Below are positions 21,990 through 29,436 of a DNA stretch of 32,026 nucleotides, in pieces. The notes below the pieces were generated by a model. That model worked only from the letters and a program-made list of their open reading frames with translations, was not told where the DNA came from and ran no database searches. Each line of letters starts with the position of its first letter. The stretch's first letter is position 1. This stretch comes from Azoarcus sp. Lineage in GTDB: Bacteria; Pseudomonadota; Gammaproteobacteria; Burkholderiales; Rhodocyclaceae. The stretch covers positions 1 to 32,026 of the forward strand of contig JACESY010000016.1 in assembly GCA_013911595.1 (NCBI GenBank). Direction: 5' to 3'. The translations under genes were made by a program, and so were the position numbers.

Positions 21990-22606
21990 ACCGACGCCTC
22001 GCCCTTGCCGCCCTGTCACTGACCACACTGCTTGCCGCGTGCTCGATCCTGCCCGAACGCGAGGCGGTCGACGTCTATCTGCTGCCCGGCACGATCGAAC
22101 ACGCGGGCGCGCCGTCCGGGCCGCAGCTCGACGTCTCGCTGCGCGTGCTGCGCCCGGTCAGCGGATCGCGCATCGCGGGGCGGCCCATCGTCGTAATCCC
22201 CGACGACCGGTTGGTGAGCGTCTACCAGGGCGCCTTGTGGACCGACCCGGCCCCGGTTCTGGTACGCGAGCGCATCGTCGACGCGCTGCTGGCCGGACAA
22301 CGCTTCGCGTCGGTCAGCACCGACGAACGCAGCCTGTTTGCGGACTTCGAACTCGACACCGAACTGCGCGCCTTCCAGAGTGAATACCGTAATGGCCATC
22401 CCGAAGCGGTGATCCGCATCGATGTCCGCCTTGCGCAGGGCAACACCCGGCGCATCGTTGCCAGCCAGCGCTTCGAGGCGCGCGAGGCGGCGGCCGGCAC
22501 CGCGGTGGCCGATGTCGTAGACGCCATGGGACGCGCGGCCGACCGCATCGCGCTGGAAATCGCCCGCTGGTCGGCCGGGCACGCCGCGCAAATCCCGCCG
22601 CGCTGA
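21986..22606 (+). CDS. ABC-type transport auxiliary lipoprotein (PqiC/ABC_trans_aux-like)
   Basis: Lipobox MNRRLALAALSLTTLLAACS; DRLVSVYQGALWTDPAPVLVRERIVDALL; overlaps the MCE gene stop by 4 nt. Confidence 0.85.
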   Translation: MNRRLALAALSLTTLLAACSILPEREAVDVYLLPGTIEHAGAPSGPQLDVSLRVLRPVSGSRIAGRPIVVIPDDRLVSVYQGALWTDPAPVLVRERIVDALLAGQRFASVSTDERSLFADFELDTELRAFQSEYRNGHPEAVIRIDVRLAQGNTRRIVASQRFEAREAAAGTAVADVVDAMGRAADRIALEIARWSAGHAAQIPPR

Positions 22607-22640
22607 GCCCTGCAGCGACCCTTCATGGTGCATCGCAAGG

Positions 22641-22665
22641 TGCGCACGACCCGAAGCGGTGCGCA
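22641..22665. promoter_or_regulatory. Candidate upstream activator dyad for nirB
   Basis: TGCGCAC-N11-GTGCGCA, about 124 bp upstream of the -24 element; same dyad as at 29126-29150. Confidence 0.5.
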
Positions 22666-22788
22666 CTCGGCTCGAAGAAGTTCTGGCCCCGCCGGACGAG
22701 CACCCCTGATCCGCCCCACTTCCCTGCGCTTGCAGGCCTGAGGACCGGCGCAAGAGTCTGCCCCCGGATGGTGCGCACCGCCATGAGC

Positions 22789-22804
22789 TGGCACGGCGCT
22801 TGCA
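22789..22804 (+). promoter_or_regulatory. Sigma-54 (-24/-12) promoter of nirB
   Basis: TGGCACG-GCGC-TTGCA, full consensus match with GG-N10-GC spacing. Confidence 0.8.
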
Positions 22805-22813
22805 TAGGACTGG

Positions 22814-22978
22814 GTCAGGGATGCCCGACGCAGCGTCGCGAAACCGCGGCATCCGAATGAATACGTCATTCCAAAGCAGCCCGGCCAAGGACGGCCCGAC
22901 TGCCGGGCAGCCAGAGCTGCCCGAGGATCAGCGCCGATCCCTGACGACATCGAATCATGTTCCGGCCCACGCGCCGGA
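22814..22978 (+). promoter_or_regulatory. Structured 5' leader of nirB
   Basis: Hairpins: GGATGCC/GGCATCC enclosing CGACG-CAG-CGTCG; GGCC-AAGGAC-GGCC; CGGGCAGC-CAGA-GCTGCCCG; GGATC-AGCGCC-GATCC; TCCGGC-CCACGC-GCCGGA; long-range GTCAGGGAT/ATCCCTGAC. Confidence 0.5.
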
Positions 22979-22999
22979 GCGTTGTTGCGAGGGGAAATC

Positions 23000-25459
23000 A
23001 TGCGCAAACAGAAACTGGTAATGGTCGGCAACGGCATGGCCGGGGTGAAGACCCTGGAAGAACTGCTCAAGTACGTTCCCGACCAGTACGACATCACCGT
23101 CTTCGGCGCCGAGCCGCACGGCAACTACAACCGCATCATGCTCTCGCCGGTGCTCGCCGGCGAAATGGGCCTGCCCGAGATCATGCTCAATGATCTCGAC
23201 TGGTATGCCGACAACGGCATCACGCTGCACACCGGCCGCAAGGTGGTCGAGATCGATCGCATGCGCCGCGTAGTGCGTGCCGACGACGGCACCGAGGCCG
23301 AATACGACCGCCTGCTGCTGGCGACCGGCTCCAATCCCTTCATCCTGCCGGTGCCCGGCGCCGACCTGCCCGGCGTGATTGCCTATCGCGACATCGCCGA
23401 CACCGAAACCATGATCCAGGCGGCCAGCACCTGGCGCCACGCGGTCGTCGTCGGCGCCGGCCTGCTCGGACTGGAAGCGGCCAACGGCCTGGCCTTGCGT
23501 GGCATGGACGTGACCGTGGTGCACCTGGCCGACTGGATCATGGAGCGCCAACTCGACCAGCCCGCCGCCGAACTGCTGCAGGCCTCGCTCGAATCCAAGG
23601 GACTGAAGTTCGAGCTGGGCGCGCAGACCGCCGCGCTCGAAGCCGGTGAGGACGGGCGCGTGGCCGCACTCAAGCTCGCCGACGGGCGCAGCCTGCCAGC
23701 CGACCTCGTCGTGATGGCCGCCGGCATCCGCCCCAACACGGCGCTGGCCGAATCGGCCAAGCTGCACTGCAATCGCGGCATCGTCGTCGGCGACACCATG
23801 CAGACCGTGACCGATCCGCGCGTCTACGCCATCGGCGAATGCGTCAGCCATCGCGGCACCAGCTACGGTCTGGTCGCTCCCCTGTTCGAGCAGGCCAAAG
23901 TCTGTGCCAACCATCTGGCCGGCTTCGGCATCGGCCGCTACGAGGGCTCGGTAACCTCGACCAAGCTCAAGGTCACCGGTGTGGACGTGTTTTCGGCCGG
24001 TGACTTTTCCGGCGGCGAGGGATGCGACGAGATCGTGCTGCATGACCGCGCCGGCGGCGTGTATCGCAAGATCGTGCTGCGCGACGACAAGCTCGCCGGT
24101 GCGGTCATGGTCGGCGACACCACCGACGGCGCCTGGTACTTCCAGCTCATGCGCGAAGGCAAGAACGTCGCCGAAATGCGCGACCATCTGATGTTCGGCC
24201 AGAGCTTCTCGCAGTCGCATCTGGGCGACGCCGGCCACCAGGGCCAGAATCTGGCCGCCAGCCTGCCCGACACGGCCGAAGTGTGCGGCTGCAACGGCGT
24301 GTGCAAGGGCACCATCGTCAAGGCGATCAAGGAAAAGGGCTTGTTCACGCTCGACGACGTCAAGAAGCACACCAAGGCGTCGAGTTCCTGCGGCTCATGT
24401 ACCGGGCTGGTCGAGCAGTTGCTGGCTTCGACCATCGGCGGCGCCTTCCAGGCCGCCGACAAGCATTCCAAGCCCATCTGCGCGTGCACCGACCACAACC
24501 ACGGTGAGGTGCGTCAGGCGATCCGCGAGCGCAAGCTGCTGACCATCCCCGACGTCATGAAGGCGCTGGAGTGGAAGACGCCCAACGGCTGCGCGACCTG
24601 CCGCCCGGCGCTCAACTACTACCTGCTCTCGACCTGGCCGTTCGAGGCCGAGGACGATCCGCAGAGCCGTTTCGTCAATGAGCGCAGCCACGCCAACATC
24701 CAGAAGGACGGCACCTACTCGGTGGTGCCGCGCATGTTCGGCGGCCTGACCACGCCCGACGAGCTGCGCGCGATCGCCAACGTCGCCGAGAAGTACCAGA
24801 TCCCGACGGTCAAGGTCACCGGCGGTCAGCGCATCGACCTGCTCGGCGCGAAGAAGGCCGACCTGCCGCTGATCTGGCACGACCTGGGCGAGGCCGGCAT
24901 GGTCTCGGGCCACGCCTACGGCAAGAGCCTGCGCACCGTGAAGACCTGCGTCGGCTCCGAGCACTGCCGCTTCGGCACGCAGCGCTCGATGGAGATGGGG
25001 GTCAAGCTCGAAAAGATGCTCTTCGGCATGTGGTCGCCCCACAAGGTCAAGCTCGCGGTGTCGGGCTGCCCGCGCAACTGCGCCGAATCCGGCATCAAGG
25101 ATGTGGGCGTGATCGGCGTCGATTCGGGCTACGAGCTTTACGTGGCGGGCAACGGCGGCATCAAGACCGAGGTCGCGCAATTCCTGTGCAAGGTTGCCGA
25201 CGACGAGCAAGTGATGGAATACGGCGGTGCCTTCCTGCAGCTCTACCGTGAGGAGGCCTACTACCTGGAGCGCACGGTGCACTACGTCGAGCGCGTCGGC
25301 ATGGAGCACATCAAGCGCCACGTCGTCGAGGACGCGGACAACCGCAAGGCCCTCTACGAGCGCCTGCTGTTCGCGCTGCGCGACGCACCCGACCCCTGGG
25401 CCGAGCAGGCCACCCAGCCGAAGCTGCGCGAGCAGTTCGAAACGCTGCTCCCGGCGTAA
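23000..25459 (+). CDS. nirB: Assimilatory nitrite reductase [NAD(P)H] large subunit
   Basis: MRKQKLVMVGNGMAGVKTLEELLKYVPDQYDITVFGAEPHGNYNRIMLSPVLAGE; BFD-like CGCNGVCKGTIVKAI; siroheme/4Fe-4S region VGSEHCRFGTQ...AVSGCPRNCAESGIKDVGV. Confidence 0.97.
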   Translation: MRKQKLVMVGNGMAGVKTLEELLKYVPDQYDITVFGAEPHGNYNRIMLSPVLAGEMGLPEIMLNDLDWYADNGITLHTGRKVVEIDRMRRVVRADDGTEAEYDRLLLATGSNPFILPVPGADLPGVIAYRDIADTETMIQAASTWRHAVVVGAGLLGLEAANGLALRGMDVTVVHLADWIMERQLDQPAAELLQASLESKGLKFELGAQTAALEAGEDGRVAALKLADGRSLPADLVVMAAGIRPNTALAESAKLHCNRGIVVGDTMQTVTDPRVYAIGECVSHRGTSYGLVAPLFEQAKVCANHLAGFGIGRYEGSVTSTKLKVTGVDVFSAGDFSGGEGCDEIVLHDRAGGVYRKIVLRDDKLAGAVMVGDTTDGAWYFQLMREGKNVAEMRDHLMFGQSFSQSHLGDAGHQGQNLAASLPDTAEVCGCNGVCKGTIVKAIKEKGLFTLDDVKKHTKASSSCGSCTGLVEQLLASTIGGAFQAADKHSKPICACTDHNHGEVRQAIRERKLLTIPDVMKALEWKTPNGCATCRPALNYYLLSTWPFEAEDDPQSRFVNERSHANIQKDGTYSVVPRMFGGLTTPDELRAIANVAEKYQIPTVKVTGGQRIDLLGAKKADLPLIWHDLGEAGMVSGHAYGKSLRTVKTCVGSEHCRFGTQRSMEMGVKLEKMLFGMWSPHKVKLAVSGCPRNCAESGIKDVGVIGVDSGYELYVAGNGGIKTEVAQFLCKVADDEQVMEYGGAFLQLYREEAYYLERTVHYVERVGMEHIKRHVVEDADNRKALYERLLFALRDAPDPWAEQATQPKLREQFETLLPA

Positions 25460-25485
25460 GCCCCGACCGAACAGGAAACCAGGAA

Positions 25486-25821
25486 ATGAACATGCCTCTT
25501 CCCCAATCCTCGACCACCTGGCGCCGCGTGTGTGCACTCGACGACATCCCGGTGCTCGGCGCGCGCACGCTGGAACACCCGACCCACGGCGCGATCGCCG
25601 TCTTCCGCAACAGTGAGGACGAAGTCTTCGCGCTGTCGGACCGCTGTCCGCACAAGGGCGGCCCGCTGTCGGCCGGCATCGTGCATGGGCGCGCCGTGAC
25701 CTGCCCGTTGCACAACTGGCGCATCGGCCTCGAAGACGGCCAAGCCGCCGAGCCCGACGAGGGTTGCACCGCCCGCTTCGACGCGCGCGTCGAGGACGGG
25801 CAAGTGCTGTTGCTGCTCTAG
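25486..25821 (+). CDS. nirD: Nitrite reductase small subunit (Rieske-type)
   Basis: Rieske-like CPHKGGPLSAGIVHGRAVTCPLHNWRI; directly downstream of nirB. Confidence 0.95.
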   Translation: MNMPLPQSSTTWRRVCALDDIPVLGARTLEHPTHGAIAVFRNSEDEVFALSDRCPHKGGPLSAGIVHGRAVTCPLHNWRIGLEDGQAAEPDEGCTARFDARVEDGQVLLLL

Positions 25822-25906
25822 CCGGCGCAGTCCCTCCCACGAAATCCGCCCGAAACGACGCGCGCTGCGGCGCGCGGCGCGGGCCCGTATTGCCCGGAGA
25901 ACCCTC

Positions 25907-27121
25907 ATGGACCGCAAATCCTTCCTCGCCGCCGGCCACACGCCGACGCTGATCGCCTCCTTCCTGTATTTCGATCTCGCCTTCATGGTGTGGGTGCTGC
26001 TCGGCCCGCTCGCGGTCAACATCGCTGCGGACCTCGGCCTGACGCCCTCGCAGCAAGGCTTGATGGTGGCCACCCCGGTGCTCGCCGGCGCGCTGCTGCG
26101 CGTGGCCATGGGCGTGCTGGTCGACCGACTGTCACCCAAGCGCGCCGCCATCATCGGCCAGATCGTCGTGATTGGCGCGCTGACCTGGGCCTGGCTGGCC
26201 GGCATCCACTCCTATCAGCAGACGCTGGTGCTGGGCATTTTCCTGGGCGTCGCGGGCGCGGCCTTCGCCGCCGCGCTGCCGCTGGCCTCGCGCTGGTATC
26301 CGCCCGAACATCAGGGCACGGCCATGGGCATCGCCGGTGCCGGCAACTCCGGCACCGCGTTTGCCGCGCTGTTCGCGCCGGGTCTGGCCATCGCCTACGG
26401 CTGGGACAACGTATTCGGGCTGGCGCTGATCCCGCTGGTGGCGGTGCTGGTGATGTTCATCATCGTCGCCAAGGACGCGCCCGGCGCACCGCCGTCGAAG
26501 ACCTTTGCCGAGTACCTGGCGGTACTCAAGGATCGCGACGCGTGGTGGTTCATGTTCTTCTACTCGGTCACCTTCGGCGGCTTCGTCGGACTGGCCTCGT
26601 CGCTGGTGATCTACTTCAACACCCAGTACGGGCTGGACGCCAAGACCGCCGGCTACTTCACCGCGGCCTGCGTATTCGCCGGATCGCTGGTGCGGCCCAT
26701 CGGCGGCAATGTCGCCGACCGCATCGGAGGCGTACGATCGCTGTCGATGATGTATCTCGTCGCTGCCTTCTTCATTGTCGTCGCCAGCTTCGGCCTGCCC
26801 TCGGTGTGGGCCGGCGCGGCCGCGTTCGTTTGCGCGATGCTCGCGCTGGGCATGGGCAATGGCGCGGTGTTCCAGCTTGTGCCGCAGCGCTTCCGCCGCG
26901 AGATCGGAGTGATGACCGGGCTGGTCGGCATGGCCGGTGGCGTCGGCGGCTTCTGGCTCGCGTCCAGCCTGGGCTTTTCGCAGGAGCTGACCGGCAGCTA
27001 CCAGCCCGGCCTGCTGGCCTTCGCCTTTCTCGCCGTGCTGGCGCTGGTCGGCCTGACCGGCGTCAAGCGCCGCTGGCGCACCACCTGGGGCGCGCCGCAC
27101 CTGACGGGCGCGAAGATCTGA
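25907..27121 (+). CDS. NarK/NasA-type MFS nitrate/nitrite transporter
   Basis: FLYFDLAFMVWVLLGPLAVNIAADLGLTPSQQGLMVATPVLAGALLRVAMGVLVDRLSPKRAAIIGQ; G-rich nitrate-signature-like AGAGNSGTAFAALFAPG. Confidence 0.93.
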   Translation: MDRKSFLAAGHTPTLIASFLYFDLAFMVWVLLGPLAVNIAADLGLTPSQQGLMVATPVLAGALLRVAMGVLVDRLSPKRAAIIGQIVVIGALTWAWLAGIHSYQQTLVLGIFLGVAGAAFAAALPLASRWYPPEHQGTAMGIAGAGNSGTAFAALFAPGLAIAYGWDNVFGLALIPLVAVLVMFIIVAKDAPGAPPSKTFAEYLAVLKDRDAWWFMFFYSVTFGGFVGLASSLVIYFNTQYGLDAKTAGYFTAACVFAGSLVRPIGGNVADRIGGVRSLSMMYLVAAFFIVVASFGLPSVWAGAAAFVCAMLALGMGNGAVFQLVPQRFRREIGVMTGLVGMAGGVGGFWLASSLGFSQELTGSYQPGLLAFAFLAVLALVGLTGVKRRWRTTWGAPHLTGAKI

Positions 27122-27129
27122 GATGGGAC

Positions 27130-27160
27130 GACCCCCACGCTCGCTGCGCTCGCGGAGGGA
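27130..27160. repeat. Short GC-rich intergenic repeat-like element
   Basis: GACCCCCACGCTCGCTGCGCTCGCGGAGGGA with internal GCTCGC-TGC-GCTCGC. Confidence 0.35.
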
Positions 27161-27268
27161 CGGCTTTGCACAGCCGCCCCGTGTCGCGGGCGCGGAGCAG
27201 TGCTCAGCGAATTCCCCGCACCATCCCCCCGGGAGGAGAGACCCCGACCGGCCCACGGAGAAAGCGAC

Positions 27269-28978
27269 ATGAACCGCCCCGCGCCCGCGACCTTGCAGGT
27301 CGAGGTCGGCCATGCCTCGCTGCGCGGTGCACATGCGCACAACGAGGACTTCTGCGGCGCGGTCACGCCGGACGGCACTGAGCTCGACGCCAAGGGCGTG
27401 CTGGCCGCCGTCGGCGACGGCGTCGGCGGTCATGCGGACGGGCGCGAGGCGTCCGAGTTCGCGGTCCGCGGCCTGCTCGCCGACTATTACGCCACCCCGG
27501 ATACCTGGGGCATCGCGCAGAGTCTGGAAACGGTCATCAATGCACTCAACCGCTGGCTCGCCTCGCACACCGCCCGCTCGCGCGAGGCCGCCGGCATGGC
27601 CACCACGCTGTCGGCCTTGGTGCTGCGCGGGCGGCGCTACACCATCGCCCACGTAGGCGACTCGCGCATCTACCGCCTGCGCGGCGAGCGGCTCGACCGG
27701 CTGACTGCCGACCACGTATGGGCCCACCCCGAACTTCACAACGTGCTCTCGCGCGCGATCGGCCTGGATGAGCGCGTCGCGATCGACATCGCCGACGGCG
27801 ACGTCGAGCCCGGAGACGTGTTCGCGCTGCTCACCGACGGTGTATGGGAGACGCTGGGGGATGAGCGCATCGCCGAGGCGCTGGCCCAGGAGGGCGCGCC
27901 GCAGGGCATCGCACACCGGCTCGCACGCGGCGCCGAACACGCCGGCAGCCCCGACGACTGCACCGCGCTGGTGCTGCGCGTCACCGCCCTGCCCGCCGAC
28001 GACCTGCGCGACGCGATCTCGCGCATGAGTGCGCGCGCCTTGCCGCCCCTGCTCAAGCCCGGCGAGACGCTCGACGGACTGACGGTGGAGGCCGTCGTAC
28101 ATGACTCGCGCATGACGCGCTTGTACCGCGTGCGTGACGCCTCGGGTCGCCAGTACGTGCTCAAGACGCTGCGACCCGAAGCCAGTGACGCCGCCTGCAC
28201 GGCCGCACTCGCGCACGAGGAATGGCTCGCCAGCCGCGTGCGCGACGCGCACTTCCCGCAGGTCGTGCCACACCCGGCGGCGACTCGTTTGTACTACCTG
28301 ATGAGTTGGCATGAGGGCGCCACACTCGCTGCACGGCTGGCCGCCGGCCAGCCCTTCGCGGCGACCCAGGTCGCCGCGCTCGGCATCGAACTGGTCAAGG
28401 GACTGGCCACTCTGCATCGGCTGGCGATCGTGCATCGCGACATCAAGCCGGCCAACCTGCACGTGGGCGCCGACGGTCGCCTGCGCATCCTCGATCTGGG
28501 CGTGGCCGCCTCCGACGGCCAGGCCGAGGCGCGCGTATTCGGCGAAATCAACAACCCCGGCACACCCAGCTACATGGCACCGGAGCTGTTCGCCGGGGAG
28601 AGTGCGAGCGTGCGCAGCGATCTGTTTGCTGCGGGCGTGACGCTGTACGAACTGCTCACGCGACGCTTCCCCTACGGCGAGATCGAGCCCTTCCAGCGCC
28701 CGCGCTTCGGCGACCCGGTGCCACCCACGCGCTATCGCGCCGACATCCCGCATTGGCTCGAATCGGTCATCCTCAAGGCCGTCGCGCGCGATCGCCGCGA
28801 TCGCTTCGAGACCGCCGAGGAATTCCTGCTCGCCCTCGAACTGGGCGCTCACCGCCCGCTCGCCGTGCCCCGCAGCAGCCCGCTGCTGCGGCGCGACCCT
28901 GACCTGGGCATCAAGATCGCGCTGGTTCTGTCCGGCGTCCTCAACATCCTGCTGCTGTACCTGTTGCTGGCGCGCTGA
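27269..28978 (+). CDS. Fused PP2C-type phosphatase / Hanks-type Ser-Thr kinase with C-terminal TM segment
   Basis: PP2C motifs RGAHAHNEDFCG, AAVGDGVGGHADG, IAHVGDSRIYRLR, ALLTDGVWE, DDCTALVL; kinase motifs VLKTLRPE, HRDIKPANL, DLGVA, GTPSYMAPE, SDLFAAGVTLYELLTRRFPY; C-terminal IALVLSGVLNILLLYLLLAR. Confidence 0.95.
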   Translation: MNRPAPATLQVEVGHASLRGAHAHNEDFCGAVTPDGTELDAKGVLAAVGDGVGGHADGREASEFAVRGLLADYYATPDTWGIAQSLETVINALNRWLASHTARSREAAGMATTLSALVLRGRRYTIAHVGDSRIYRLRGERLDRLTADHVWAHPELHNVLSRAIGLDERVAIDIADGDVEPGDVFALLTDGVWETLGDERIAEALAQEGAPQGIAHRLARGAEHAGSPDDCTALVLRVTALPADDLRDAISRMSARALPPLLKPGETLDGLTVEAVVHDSRMTRLYRVRDASGRQYVLKTLRPEASDAACTAALAHEEWLASRVRDAHFPQVVPHPAATRLYYLMSWHEGATLAARLAAGQPFAATQVAALGIELVKGLATLHRLAIVHRDIKPANLHVGADGRLRILDLGVAASDGQAEARVFGEINNPGTPSYMAPELFAGESASVRSDLFAAGVTLYELLTRRFPYGEIEPFQRPRFGDPVPPTRYRADIPHWLESVILKAVARDRRDRFETAEEFLLALELGAHRPLAVPRSSPLLRRDPDLGIKIALVLSGVLNILLLYLLLAR

Positions 28979-28997
28979 AACGCGACCCATTCGCGCG

Positions 28998-29037
28998 GAG
29001 CAATCGCCCCGCCATCCCCTTAGCGGGGCGATCGCTC
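28998..29037 (+). terminator. Terminator-like hairpin after kinase/phosphatase gene (no U-tract)
   Basis: GAGCAATCGCCCCGC-N10-GCGGGGCGATCGCTC, 15-bp stem with one mismatch. Confidence 0.5.
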
Positions 29038-29080
29038 ATCCGCACCCTGCGTCGCGCCACTGACACAACCCGTGCTGCAT

Positions 29081-29097
29081 CGCACCAGAGGCGTGCC
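29081..29097. promoter_or_regulatory. NtrC-like site upstream of nrtA
   Basis: C-GCAC-CAGAGGC-GTGC-C: GCAC-N7-GTGC, spacing of the canonical NtrC dyad. Confidence 0.4.
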
Positions 29098-29125
29098 CGG
29101 CACGGTGCGTGATGGCCCGCGATGG

Positions 29126-29150
29126 TGCGCACGCCGCATGCGCGTGCGCA
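29126..29150. promoter_or_regulatory. Candidate upstream activator dyad for nrtA
   Basis: TGCGCAC-N11-GTGCGCA, about 68 bp upstream of the -24 element; same dyad as at 22641-22665. Confidence 0.5.
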
Positions 29151-29217
29151 AGAGCGCCATCACGCATGCCGGCGGAACCCCCCGCAAACACTGCGGTTTT
29201 CCACAATTGCGCGCAAC

Positions 29218-29233
29218 TGGCACGACGTTTGCG
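29218..29233 (+). promoter_or_regulatory. Sigma-54 (-24/-12) promoter of nrtA
   Basis: TGGCACG-ACGT-TTGCG; GG-N10-GC spacing intact; last base deviates from consensus A/T. Confidence 0.7.
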
Positions 29234-29348
29234 TAAGTGCATTCGACGCCACCGAACTCGTGTTCCGACGATGGATCCGGGCCGGTGGCCGGGACGGAAA
29301 ACCCGTCCGCATGCGAATCAGCCGCTCCGACGATGGGGCGCAAACGGG

Positions 29349-29396
29349 GCAACGGCGCCCATGACAAGTCCTCGGACCGGTCATGGGCGCCGTTGC
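29349..29396 (+). promoter_or_regulatory. Leader terminator/attenuator hairpin upstream of nrtA
   Basis: GCAACGGCGCCCATGAC-N14-GTCATGGGCGCCGTTGC: perfect 17-bp stem within the 5' UTR; TTTC follows, TTTTTT at 29411-29416. Confidence 0.65.
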
Positions 29397-29436
29397 TTTC
29401 TGGAACCGGATTTTTTGCAAACCCAGGAGTACGACG

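Noticed and set aside
24395-26056. 553-aa minus-strand ORF opposite nirB/nirD
   Set aside because: Shadow ORF caused by GC-rich codon bias in the sense genes.
26132-28990. 952-aa minus-strand ORF antisense to narK and the kinase/phosphatase
   Set aside because: Shadow ORF from high GC3; composition is low in recognisable motifs, it crosses two real genes and an intergenic region, and the sense proteins are unambiguous.
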